NCBI GenBank assembly: GCA_947259985.1
Contig: CAMYOJ010000015.1
Coordinates: forward strand, 27,546 to 91,545
Length of the DNA: 64,000 nt
DNA from: an uncultured Woeseiaceae bacterium
GTDB lineage: Bacteria; Pseudomonadota; Gammaproteobacteria; Steroidobacterales; Woeseiaceae
Direction of reading: 5' to 3'
The position numbers were made by a program, and so were the translations under genes. Each line of letters starts with the position of its first letter. Positions within the stretch are counted from its first letter, which is position 1. The notes under the pieces were generated by a model. It was not told the origin of the DNA. It saw only the letters and a list, made by a program, of their open reading frames with translations, and did not search any database. Below are positions 1 to 7,601 of this stretch, piece by piece.

Positions 1-461
1 AGCTGCCGGTCGAAGCGTTCGTTGCTCGCCGTATTGAAGCGACCGCCCTTGGTGAATGGGCCGTAGAGGCAGAAAATTCCGCCAGGCCGCAAGGCTCGCG
101 CTACGAGGACCAGCATGTCGCGCACGGCGTCCGCGCTCATGATGTGGGCGGTGTTTGACGAGTAAATACCGTCGTAAGCGTCAGGCGGCAAATCTGCCGT
201 ACGCACGTCGACTGACAATGGCGCACGAATATTCATGACTCCGGCGTCCGCAATCCAGGCCTCGATGACCGCATGATTTTCGTCGAGATCGCTCGTCTGC
301 CATTGCAGGTGGTCCAGATCGGCCGCAAACGTAACGGCGTGCTGACCGGTTCCGGAACCGACCTCCAGGACCTCGGTGCAGTCACGAAACTCGTGCCGCA
401 ATACTTCGAGTATCGGCGCCGCGTTGTTGACCGCCGCCTGTGCGAAGGCGCGCTCAGTCAT
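1..461 (-). CDS. DUF938-type SAM-dependent methyltransferase, 3' part cut by window edge
   Basis: The reading frame opens on the minus strand at an ATG that overlaps the orn stop by 8 bases (ATGACTGA) and runs off the left edge, giving about 153 residues. The N-terminus ([17 protein letters not shown]), the motif [13 protein letters not shown] and a later [11 protein letters not shown] block match the DUF938 family of class I SAM-dependent methyltransferases; the GSGTGQH stretch is motif I, which binds SAM. The substrate is not known for this family. The overlap with orn suggests translational coupling. It is absent from the supplied ORF track because it has no stop in the window. The family call is from memory of the motif pattern. 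Confidence 0.8.
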   Translation of the reverse strand, partial: MTERAFAQAAVNNAAPILEVLRHEFRDCTEVLEVGSGTGQHAVTFAADLDHLQWQTSDLDENHAVIEAWIADAGVMNIRAPLSVDVRTADLPPDAYDGIYSSNTAHIMSADAVRDMLVLVARALRPGGIFCLYGPFTKGGRFNTASNERFDRQ

Positions 462-1041
462 CGGCCTTCCCGAGCGCCAGCGCAGCCGGGGACAGCAGGT
501 TATCGCGATACCAGGTGAGTTCTTCGATCGAATCGCGGATATCAGACAAGGCCAGGTGTTCGGATTCTTTCACAAACCCCCGGGCCACCTCCGGAGCCCA
601 CAGGCTCGCAAGGATCTTGAGCGTGCTTACGTCGAGATTACGGTAATGAAAGTAGCGCTCGAGGTCCGGCATTTCGCGCGCCAGGAAGCGTCGATCCTGG
701 CAGATACTGTTGCCGCACATGGGGGACGCTCCGGCATCGACCCACTTTGCGAGAAACTCGAGCGTCGCGGCCTCGGCGTCGGCCGCGCTCGTCTCACTCC
801 TGAGGACTCTGGCGGTCAGCCCGGACTGACCGTGTTGCCGCGTATTCCAGTCGTCCATGCCTTCCATGGTTTCCGGCGTTTGCCTGATCGCCAGCACCGG
901 TCCCTCCGCAAGTTCATTGAGGCGCATGTCCGTAACGATAGTGGCGATTTCGATAATCGAATCCTGTTCCGGGCTGAGGCCCGTCATCTCGAGATCGATC
1001 CATATCAGGTTCGCGGACCGGTCATCAACTGAGTTCGACAT
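454..1041 (-). CDS. orn: Oligoribonuclease
   Basis: A 3'-to-5' exoribonuclease that degrades 2-5 nucleotide RNAs, including pGpG from c-di-GMP turnover, to mononucleotides in the cytoplasm. The DEDDh motif I is visible as IDLEMTGL (D16, E18), with a [10 protein letters not shown] block and the C-terminal [16 protein letters not shown] containing the catalytic His and Asp. The ORF track starts 35 codons upstream, but the family is about 180 residues long and begins just before the exonuclease motif, so I place the start at [14 protein letters not shown], giving 195 residues. It is divergent from rsgA, as in many gammaproteobacteria, with about 100 bases between them. Confidence 0.95.
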   Translation of the reverse strand: MSNSVDDRSANLIWIDLEMTGLSPEQDSIIEIATIVTDMRLNELAEGPVLAIRQTPETMEGMDDWNTRQHGQSGLTARVLRSETSAADAEAATLEFLAKWVDAGASPMCGNSICQDRRFLAREMPDLERYFHYRNLDVSTLKILASLWAPEVARGFVKESEHLALSDIRDSIEELTWYRDNLLSPAALALGKADD

Positions 1042-1145
1042 TGCCTTTCCGATTACGATCAAAGCACGTAGTTTACATGCCTTCGCAGTGCAAGGCTGCT
1101 CGCGGATCGGCATACTCTTGCAGGACTCAACAGGACCCTCGCGCA

Positions 1146-2036
1146 ATGCCCCAGCAACACGCCATCGTTATCGCCACATTCAGCCGCAGAATGCGTTTGC
1201 GCCTGGACGACGGGACGGAAGCCGAAGCGCGCATCAAAGGCAAGCGCCTGAAACCCGTCTGCGGCGACCGCGTCACGACCGAGCGCATCGCGAATGAGTC
1301 GGACTGGCTGATTACCGACATTCAATCGCGCGATAACGAACTCACACGCCCGAACATGCGTGGCCAGGTCGAGGTACTGGCGGCTAACCTCGATTACCTC
1401 ATTGTCGTCGCGGCTGCGGAACCGAAGGCAGACTGGTTCATCGTCGACCGCTATCTGTGTGCCGCCGAGATCATGAATATTGCGGCGGCCGTTGTTTACA
1501 ACAAGATCGATCTCGACCCTGCTGCAGCTGTCGAAGAGTTGAATAACTACGCGGCTATCGGTTATGACACCGTTCAATGCAGCGCCGAAACGGGCCAGGG
1601 CATCGATGCCATCCGAAACTTGCTGGCCGAGCGCTGCGCAATCATTGTTGGCCAGTCAGGCGTAGGCAAGTCGAGCATCATCAACTGCCTGTTGGGAGAT
1701 TCGCTGCAAAAAACCTCCACCGTATCGGGCAAGACGGGCGAAGGACGACACACTACGGTCAATTCCGCAATGATTTCTCTGCCCGGCAGCGGTTCCGTGA
1801 TTGATTCTCCCGGCGTCAGGGACTATGCGCCTGCGCTCGAATCGACCACCCTCGCCGCGCAGGGATTTCGGGAAATCTCAAAGCTCGCGCAACACTGCCG
1901 ATTTGCCAATTGTCGACACCTGCGCGAACCAGGCTGCGCCGTGAAGGAAGCACTCGAAAACCGGACAATCTCGCCGCGCCGCTATGAAAGCTACAAGCGT
2001 ATCGTCAACCTGACCGAGCAGATCGCACGCAACTAG
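1146..2036 (+). CDS. rsgA: Ribosome small subunit-dependent GTPase A
   Basis: A circularly permuted GTPase that checks late maturation of the 30S subunit. The order of motifs shows the permutation: an N-terminal OB-fold region, G4 as NKID near residue 119, then G1 as GQSGVGKSS near 169, then G3 as DSPG, followed by a C-terminal zinc-binding segment with Cys-rich [15 protein letters not shown] chose the ATG of [12 protein letters not shown] (296 residues) over the upstream start in the ORF track because the extra 35 residues are shadow of the orn-rsgA intergenic region and do not look like the OB fold. It converges on the HIT gene with only 6 bases between stops. Confidence 0.94.
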   Translation: MPQQHAIVIATFSRRMRLRLDDGTEAEARIKGKRLKPVCGDRVTTERIANESDWLITDIQSRDNELTRPNMRGQVEVLAANLDYLIVVAAAEPKADWFIVDRYLCAAEIMNIAAAVVYNKIDLDPAAAVEELNNYAAIGYDTVQCSAETGQGIDAIRNLLAERCAIIVGQSGVGKSSIINCLLGDSLQKTSTVSGKTGEGRHTTVNSAMISLPGSGSVIDSPGVRDYAPALESTTLAAQGFREISKLAQHCRFANCRHLREPGCAVKEALENRTISPRRYESYKRIVNLTEQIARN

Positions 2037-2042
2037 CGAATC

Positions 2043-2393
2043 TCACCCCGGCGGCCAGCCCAGTCCGCGCCCACCAAGCAAATGGAGATGCAGATGGAAG
2101 ACGGTTTGTCCGGCCGCTGCATTGCAATTCATGACGACACGATATCCCTCTTCTGAGAGTCCTTCCTTTTTCGCAATCTCCCGGGCAGCCGAGAACAGGC
2201 TGCCAACAACAGGCTGATCTTCCACCCCGATGTCGTTGATCGTCGCGATATGCTGCCTGGGAATGATCACGACATGCGTTGGTGCCTGCGGATTGATGTC
2301 GCGAAACGCGATCGCGGTTTCCGACTCGAAGACGATGTCAGCAGGAATATCGCCAGCAAGGATTTTGCAGAACAGACAGTCATCGTGTGTCAC
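2043..2393 (-). CDS. HIT family nucleotide-binding hydrolase (HinT-like)
   Basis: A 116-residue histidine triad protein. The C-terminal HLHLHLLGGRGLGWPPG holds the HxHxHxx catalytic triad of purine nucleoside phosphoramidases such as HinT, and the N-terminus (DDCLFCKILAGDIPAD) has the conserved FCKI..G.IP block. Members hydrolyse adenosine phosphoramidates or acyl-adenylates in the cytoplasm; the physiological substrate here is unknown. It lies 12 bases downstream of recR on the same strand and may be read from the dnaX-ybaB-recR transcript. Confidence 0.9.
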   Translation of the reverse strand: MTHDDCLFCKILAGDIPADIVFESETAIAFRDINPQAPTHVVIIPRQHIATINDIGVEDQPVVGSLFSAAREIAKKEGLSEEGYRVVMNCNAAAGQTVFHLHLHLLGGRGLGWPPG

Positions 2394-2405
2394 TTTTCTC
2401 TCCTC

Positions 2406-3005
2406 CTAGTCCACAACGCGACGGCCGAAGAAAGCGTGGGACAAAGTGCCGCCGTCAACATATTCCAGTTCGCCACCCAGCGGGACGCCATGTGCGATAC
2501 GGCTGGCTTCGACCGAGTGTTTACCCGCGAGTTCAGCGAGATAATGCGCCGTGGCGTCGCCCTCCACGGTCGGATTGGTCGCGATGATGAGCTCCTGGAC
2601 TTCACCCTGCCGCAACCACGCTTCGAGTTGGTCGAGACCCAGCTCGTCGGGACCAATGCCGTCCAGCGGCGACAGGTGGCCCATGAGCACGAAGTAAAGG
2701 CCACGGAAACCCGTCGCGTCTTCGATCGCCATGACATCTGCCGGTGACTCGACGACGCAGAGCTGGGTCGCGTCCCGGCCGCTCGCCGCACAGATCGAGC
2801 ACAGCTCGTGCTCGGTAAACATGCGGCAGCGACTGCAGTGCCCTATGCCGCGCACCGCTTCGGCGAGTGCGCTGGACAGGTTATCAGCACCCTCCCGGTC
2901 GCGTTCGAGCAAGTGAAAAGCGATACGCTGAGCCGACTTCTGGCCAATTCCCGGCATACACCGAAGCCCATCGATCAGGCGCACAAGCAGTGGCGAATAA
3001 GACAT
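2406..3005 (-). CDS. recR: Recombination protein RecR
   Basis: A 199-residue DNA-binding protein of the RecFOR pathway that loads RecA at gaps. Visible parts are the N-terminal helix-hairpin-helix ([20 protein letters not shown]), the four-cysteine zinc finger ([16 protein letters not shown]) and the Toprim domain with [14 protein letters not shown]. The length is normal for the family. It follows ybaB by 13 bases, the conserved dnaX-ybaB-recR arrangement. Confidence 0.97.
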   Translation of the reverse strand: MSYSPLLVRLIDGLRCMPGIGQKSAQRIAFHLLERDREGADNLSSALAEAVRGIGHCSRCRMFTEHELCSICAASGRDATQLCVVESPADVMAIEDATGFRGLYFVLMGHLSPLDGIGPDELGLDQLEAWLRQGEVQELIIATNPTVEGDATAHYLAELAGKHSVEASRIAHGVPLGGELEYVDGGTLSHAFFGRRVVD

Positions 3006-3018
3006 CCGATGGACTGCC

Positions 3019-3342
3019 TCAGAACGGCAATTTCATGCCGGGCGGAAGGCTCATGCCGGATGTCATGCCCGAGAATTTCTCCTGAACGGTCTTTTCGACC
3101 TTGCGCAGGGCGTCGTTGAATGCTGCCGTAATGAGGTCTTCGAGCATTTCCTTGTCGTCACCCACCAACGAATCATCAATCTCTACGGCCTGCACCTGGT
3201 GCTGACAGCTCATCGTGATGCGCACCATGCCTGCACCGGACTCACCTGTCACGGTCAGCGACGCCATCTCCTCCTGGGCTTTTTTCATATTGGCCTGCAT
3301 CTGCTGGGCCTGCTTCATCAATTGGCCGATGCCACCCTTCAT
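3019..3342 (-). CDS. ybaB: YbaB/EbfC family nucleoid-associated protein
   Basis: A 107-residue DNA-binding protein that forms tweezer-like dimers. The N-terminal [25 protein letters not shown] heptad region is the long helix and the end carries a Gly/Met/Pro-rich tail ([13 protein letters not shown]). The SD-like AGGAGAAT precedes the ATG. Its position between dnaX and recR is the usual one, which makes the assignment firm; its cellular role in nucleoid organisation or recombination is known only in part. Confidence 0.95.
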   Translation of the reverse strand: MKGGIGQLMKQAQQMQANMKKAQEEMASLTVTGESGAGMVRITMSCQHQVQAVEIDDSLVGDDKEMLEDLITAAFNDALRKVEKTVQEKFSGMTSGMSLPPGMKLPF

Positions 3343-3358
3343 TCAATTCTCCTGACTG

Positions 3359-4966
3359 TTAGTCTGACTGCGGCGGATTGATCAGTTCGATCGTCTCGGT
3401 CTTGATCTCCGCGCCGAACATGTTCTTCATCGCCCGGACGTTGGGATCCGCTTCGAGTGTCTGCCTGGCCTGTTCCATCCGCTCATCGGTCATGCGCGAC
3501 TCCTGCTGCACGGGCGTCTCCCGCGACTCCGCCCCAAGCGTGATATCGACATTCAGGGCCTCACCGAAATGTTCAGAAAGTCGCGACGCCATCGCGTCTT
3601 TTCGTTGCTTCGTGAGCAGCGAGTCGGAGCGCGGGTCCAGGCCGAGGTACAAGGTATTGCCCTCGCGCCTCAGATACGCGCAATTACTCGCCAGCAACCG
3701 CACCGCTCCCGACAATCCGAGACCCGCAACCAGCTGGCTCCAATCCGGATCAGACCAGGTTTTCGCCTGCGGCGTCATTGCCGCAGAGCGTACCGCCGGC
3801 TTTGCGGCGGGCTCCACCTCAGCAACCGGCGCACTGCGCTTGCCGGGCGGGGCCGTCGCACCGCCGGTCATTGTCGACACATCCGCTGGCCGGAACGCGA
3901 GCATACGTAACAGCGTCATCTCGACCCCACTGCGTGGATCAGGCGCCAGGTGGATATCGCGCCTGCCCATGAGTGCAATCTGGTAGAAAAGCTGCACGTC
4001 GGTGGCGGGCAATGCCGCTGAAAGCTCGGCGTACTCCTGTTCGCTCATGTCGTCCTCGCTGTCGCAGGTACCAACGATCTGGTAGACAGCTATGCGCTGC
4101 AGGTCTCGGGCAAGATCCTCGAGCAGCCGCGCGTAGTTCGGAAACTGTTCGTCTATTTGCCGAATCGTGTCGATGAGCCCGCTCGCATCGTTGTCGGCGA
4201 GCAGGCGCAGCAAGCGCACAACGTGATCACGATCTATCGTGCCCAGCATCATTGCGACCTGATGCTCCTCGATTTTCCCACCGCAGTAGGCGATCGCCTG
4301 GTCGAGAAGGCTAAGCGCGTCGCGCATGCTGCCGTCTGCCGCTCGCGAGAGCATCGCCAGCGCTGCGACTTCAGCCTCGATCGACTCGGCTTCACAAATG
4401 TGCGTCAGGCGGTCGCAAATAAGGCGCGGCGTCATGCGCTTCAGGTTGAATTGCAGGCAACGTGACAAGACAGTGGCCGGCAGCTTCTGCGGGTCCGTTG
4501 TGGCCAGCAGGAACTTGACGTGTGGAGGTGGTTCTTCGAGGGTCTTCAGGAGAGCATTAAACGAGCTCTTCGACAACATGTGCACCTCGTCGATCAGGTA
4601 CACCTTGTAACGCCCTCGCGCCGGCGCGTACTGCACGTTGTCCAGAAGATCGCGCGTGTCGTCGACCTTGGTCTTGCTGGCGGCATCCACTTCAATCAGG
4701 TCGACGAAACGACCCTCGTCGATTTCGACACAGGCACTGCATTCGCCGCAGGGTTTCGACGTCACCCCGTTCTCGCAGTTGAGCGCCTTGGCCAGAATGC
4801 GCGCTATCGTGGTCTTGCCGACGCCCCGGGTGCCCGTAAACAGATAGGCGTGGTGCAAACGGCCCGAGTCAAGCGCATTGACCAGGGCCTGGAGCACATG
4901 CTCCTGGCCGACCGTATCCGAGAAGTCTTTGGGCCGCCATTTGCGGGCCAGGACAAGGTAACTCAT
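3359..4966 (-). CDS. dnaX: DNA polymerase III subunit tau/gamma
   Basis: Clamp-loader ATPase that loads the beta clamp and links polymerase cores at the fork. Residues 45-52 form the Walker A (GTRGVGKT), C64, C73, C76 and C79 bind zinc, LIDEVHML is the Walker B, and SRCLQFNLKR holds the SRC arginine finger. The C-terminal third has a Pro/Ala linker near residue 390 followed by a domain that in tau binds the polymerase core. At 535 residues it is shorter than E. coli tau. I found no A-rich slippery heptamer that would suggest programmed frameshifting to a gamma form. It lies directly downstream of the 4.5S RNA gene. Confidence 0.96.
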   Translation of the reverse strand: MSYLVLARKWRPKDFSDTVGQEHVLQALVNALDSGRLHHAYLFTGTRGVGKTTIARILAKALNCENGVTSKPCGECSACVEIDEGRFVDLIEVDAASKTKVDDTRDLLDNVQYAPARGRYKVYLIDEVHMLSKSSFNALLKTLEEPPPHVKFLLATTDPQKLPATVLSRCLQFNLKRMTPRLICDRLTHICEAESIEAEVAALAMLSRAADGSMRDALSLLDQAIAYCGGKIEEHQVAMMLGTIDRDHVVRLLRLLADNDASGLIDTIRQIDEQFPNYARLLEDLARDLQRIAVYQIVGTCDSEDDMSEQEYAELSAALPATDVQLFYQIALMGRRDIHLAPDPRSGVEMTLLRMLAFRPADVSTMTGGATAPPGKRSAPVAEVEPAAKPAVRSAAMTPQAKTWSDPDWSQLVAGLGLSGAVRLLASNCAYLRREGNTLYLGLDPRSDSLLTKQRKDAMASRLSEHFGEALNVDITLGAESRETPVQQESRMTDERMEQARQTLEADPNVRAMKNMFGAEIKTETIELINPPQSD

Positions 4967-5014
4967 AGAAAGTATGGCGCCTGAGGCTCGATTCCGAGTC
5001 GAACAGTGTAACTT

Positions 5015-5110
<96 letters not shown>

Positions 5111-5126
5111 AAGCCGACGCGGACCG

Positions 5127-5143
5127 GCGGCGATTATCGCCGC
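5127..5143. repeat. Perfect inverted repeat between ppk2 and ffs
   Basis: GCGGCGAT-T-ATCGCCGC, 8-base arms around one base. It sits between the ppk2 stop and the 5' end of the 4.5S RNA, both read leftwards. It could end ppk2 transcription (there is no clear U run) or lie in the ffs promoter, since a TTGACG hexamer is nearby at about 5147-5152. I cannot decide between these. Confidence 0.5.
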
Positions 5144-5168
5144 TCGCAGCCGTCAACACAAACCTCGC

Positions 5169-6116
5169 TCAACCCCAGAGATGGCGGTCTTTTTCGATCA
5201 CGTGCTCCGACGAGCCGACGATCAGCGGGTCAGGCCCGTGCACGACATGCTTGTCCTTGTCCGGGTAATTGAGTTCGGACAGGAAATGCTGCATGCAGTT
5301 CAGGCGCGCACGTTTCTTGTCGTCGGACTTGATGATGGTCCAGGGCGCGTCCGCGGTGTCCGTATAGAAGAACATCGCCTCCTTGGCCTCGGTGTACTCG
5401 GCCCACTTGTCCCGGGACTCCTGGTCGATCGGGCTCAGTTTCCACTGCTTCAGCGGATCCGACATGCGCGCCGTGAATCGCTGTTCCTGCTCATCGTGCG
5501 TAACCGAGAACCAGTACTTGAACAGCCGGATTCCGGAGCGCACGAGCATCCGTTCCAGATCGGGTACCTGCCGCATAAACTCGAGGTATTCGAGGGAGTC
5601 ACAAAAGCCCATTACGCGCTCGACGCCCGCCCGGTTGTACCAGGAGCGATCGAAGAAGACCATTTCTCCGGCCGTCGGCAGGTGTTTTACGTAGCGCTGA
5701 AAATACCATTGCCCTCGCTCATGATCGGTCGGCTTTTCGAGGGCTACGACGCGCGCCGCCCGCGGGTTCAGATGTTCCATGAAGCGCTTGATGGTACCGC
5801 CCTTGCCGGCTGCGTCCCGTCCTTCACAAATGACCACGATACGTTCGCCCGTCATCTTGACCCAGTTCTGAACCTTGAGCAGTTCGACCTGCAGTTCCTC
5901 TTTGTGTTGCTCGTAGGCTGTGCCCCGTATCCGGGTCTTGTAGGGATATGTGCCGCTTCGGAAAAGATCCTTGATCTTCTCCGGGTCGTGGCGCATCTGA
6001 CTGAAAAGACGTGCGGCAGAGGGCTGCTGCGTCTTTGCCCTGGCCACGTTCTGTGCGGAGTCTTCTTTCTTTATCGGAACAATGGATTCCGGCTGCCCTG
6101 CTTTGTTGTCCGTCAT
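5169..6116 (-). CDS. ppk2: Polyphosphate kinase 2
   Basis: A 315-residue single-domain PPK2 that uses polyphosphate to phosphorylate nucleoside diphosphates (or the reverse). The P-loop is CEGRDAAGKGGTIKRF, followed by the FFDRSWYNRAGVE Walker B block and an Arg-rich lid region (MSDPLKQWKLSPID). The first 45 residues are a charged, poorly conserved extension. The SD GGAGATT is a few bases upstream of the ATG. It stands alone; I see no ppk1 or exopolyphosphatase nearby. The exact nucleotide preference (class I, II or III) cannot be set from sequence by eye, though one domain and length fit class I. Confidence 0.93.
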   Translation of the reverse strand: MTDNKAGQPESIVPIKKEDSAQNVARAKTQQPSAARLFSQMRHDPEKIKDLFRSGTYPYKTRIRGTAYEQHKEELQVELLKVQNWVKMTGERIVVICEGRDAAGKGGTIKRFMEHLNPRAARVVALEKPTDHERGQWYFQRYVKHLPTAGEMVFFDRSWYNRAGVERVMGFCDSLEYLEFMRQVPDLERMLVRSGIRLFKYWFSVTHDEQEQRFTARMSDPLKQWKLSPIDQESRDKWAEYTEAKEAMFFYTDTADAPWTIIKSDDKKRARLNCMQHFLSELNYPDKDKHVVHGPDPLIVGSSEHVIEKDRHLWG

Positions 6117-6267
6117 GGTGCGTAATCTCCAGCCAAAACTATTTCGTTATTTTCGGCTTTTCTCCCGTAACTCAGAATACGGAAAATTGCCTATTGCCCC
6201 AGCTTACAATAATCCGGCGTTCTTTCTGCAATAATGCGCCTCCCGACGATTCAACAGGCCTGCATCA

Positions 6268-6864
6268 ATGAAATCACAGAGCGTCGCTTTTCGGGCGACT
6301 GCTATAGCGCTGGCGGTCCTGATATCGGCTTGCACGACAACGACGACGCAGAGTTTCAACGTCACCAGGAACCCTCGGGTCGAAGCCAGCGTTATTGCCG
6401 TCGACGCCGATTTCGGCCGTTATGACCGAATTCTCGCCAGCGACATGGGGATATTCTTTCCGGAGGACGCGGCGCCGTCGGACGCCGATCAGGAGCGCAC
6501 GCGGCAGATTTTTCGCAAGGCGTTTCTGGGCGAACTGGTCGGATACGAGATCGTGCGTGAAAAGGGACCCACGGCGCTCGAGGTTCAGCCCACGCTGATC
6601 GATCTCCGCAATGCAACGTCGCCCGAGTTACCCGGTATGCGACGCGAATTGCGCGAAATCGCGAGGCCGGGCGCGATCATCTTCCTGATGGAACTCAAGG
6701 ACTCGAAATCCGGCAAAATCCTTGCGCGCGGCGCGGACAGCGCGTCGGCGCCCGCATTCTCGACGTCCACGGCAACACTCACCGACTGGGGTGCCGTGGA
6801 GAATGCTGCCGCTCGTTGGGCGCGGTTGTTTCGCGAGTTCCTTGATGGGAACCTGAACAAGTAA
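6268..6864 (+). CDS. Predicted outer-membrane lipoprotein, DUF3313-like
   Basis: A 198-residue protein with a signal peptide and the lipobox LISAC followed by Thr residues, so it should be lipidated at Cys22. The mature part has an R-x-D-x-I-L opening (FGRYDRILASDMG), a charged middle helix (RTRQIFRKAFLGEL), and a C-terminal helix ending in WARLFREFLDG. This layout matches the minus-strand lipoprotein-like gene at 10.1-10.8 kb (YDKIMLQGVG, LKNTFREKFHEEL, WARILREQLDHY), which resembles DUF3313 proteins. I infer that the two are distant paralogues. Function unknown. It starts a possible two-gene unit with the next lipoprotein. Confidence 0.75.
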   Translation: MKSQSVAFRATAIALAVLISACTTTTTQSFNVTRNPRVEASVIAVDADFGRYDRILASDMGIFFPEDAAPSDADQERTRQIFRKAFLGELVGYEIVREKGPTALEVQPTLIDLRNATSPELPGMRRELREIARPGAIIFLMELKDSKSGKILARGADSASAPAFSTSTATLTDWGAVENAAARWARLFREFLDGNLNK

Positions 6865-6906
6865 TAGCTTGCGCGACGCTGGTTACGGCCGGCTGAGGAG
6901 GAACCT

Positions 6907-7542
6907 GTGCGCCGTACACGAAATGCAATTCGAGTTATTCTGCCTGCTCTCATCGCAACACTTGTTGCGTCGTGTTCGTCCGGCCCCAAGACCGTCGCGT
7001 CCGCGGACGTACCCAGCTACGCCGGCAGCGGCGTCAGGAAGATCCTGGTTGTCGGTGTTGCAGACAATTACGAGAGCCGCACACGCTTCGAGCGCAAGCT
7101 CGCGTCGGACCTCAGGTACGCCGGCGCACAAGCGACGGCCTACTACGTCCTCACAGGCGGCGATAAACCGATCATTCGTGAGGAAATCGAAGAAGCCGCG
7201 ACTGACGAGGGCTTTGACGCCGTCCTGATCTCGAGAGTCACCAACCGCGACTCCGACGCGAAAATGAAGTCGGGCCCGGCAGGCGCCAAGGCGACTCGAC
7301 GGGATGCGGACAAGCCTCTCGACCTGTTTCGCTACGACTACGAAGAGCTCAACGAACCGGACATGCTCGACGTTAACGTCAACATCACGATTCGGTCCGA
7401 GCTGTTTTCCCTTCCTGCCGGGGACAAGCTTTGGTCGGTCGAAACGAGCCTGTCAGATGTGAAGACGCTTGCGGAAATAATCAATGAAACCAGCGCGGCC
7501 GTGGTCGGGCGTCTGAAGTCCGACGGCCTGATTCGCGACTAG
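6907..7542 (+). CDS. Predicted lipoprotein, paralogue of the 13.9 kb lipoprotein
   Basis: A 211-residue lipoprotein. The start is a GTG preceded by the strong SD GAGGAGGAACCT, which decides it. The signal peptide ends at the lipobox LVASC. The mature domain begins with a beta strand KILVVGVADNYESRTRFER, followed by the charged segment REEIEEAATDEGFDAVLIS and ends VVGRLKSDGLIRD. The gene at 13939 has the same plan (VLVIALFESFDSRRYLEKE, ELDSEAVLVTQLAS, and VTRRLISDGMVR), so they are paralogues. The alpha/beta pattern recalls periplasmic CsgG/LpoB-like lipoprotein folds, but this is only a resemblance and no function is claimed. Confidence 0.78.
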   Translation: MRRTRNAIRVILPALIATLVASCSSGPKTVASADVPSYAGSGVRKILVVGVADNYESRTRFERKLASDLRYAGAQATAYYVLTGGDKPIIREEIEEAATDEGFDAVLISRVTNRDSDAKMKSGPAGAKATRRDADKPLDLFRYDYEELNEPDMLDVNVNITIRSELFSLPAGDKLWSVETSLSDVKTLAEIINETSAAVVGRLKSDGLIRD

Positions 7543-7601
7543 CTGGGGCCGACGCTCAGCCACCCGGTTGTTGTGCCGAGGCCACGCCCGGCAATGCCTG
7601 G

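Noticed and set aside
2250-2747. 165-residue ORF overlapping the HIT gene and recR
   Set aside because: Reads across two unrelated, well-supported minus-strand genes, and has no domain.
4000-4966. Programmed frameshift in dnaX giving a gamma form
   Set aside because: No A-AAA-AAG-like slippery run was found in the coding strand, so no evidence supports one.
5181-6125. 314-residue ORF antisense to ppk2
   Set aside because: Complement of ppk2, whose P-loop and Walker B are intact. No start signal of its own.
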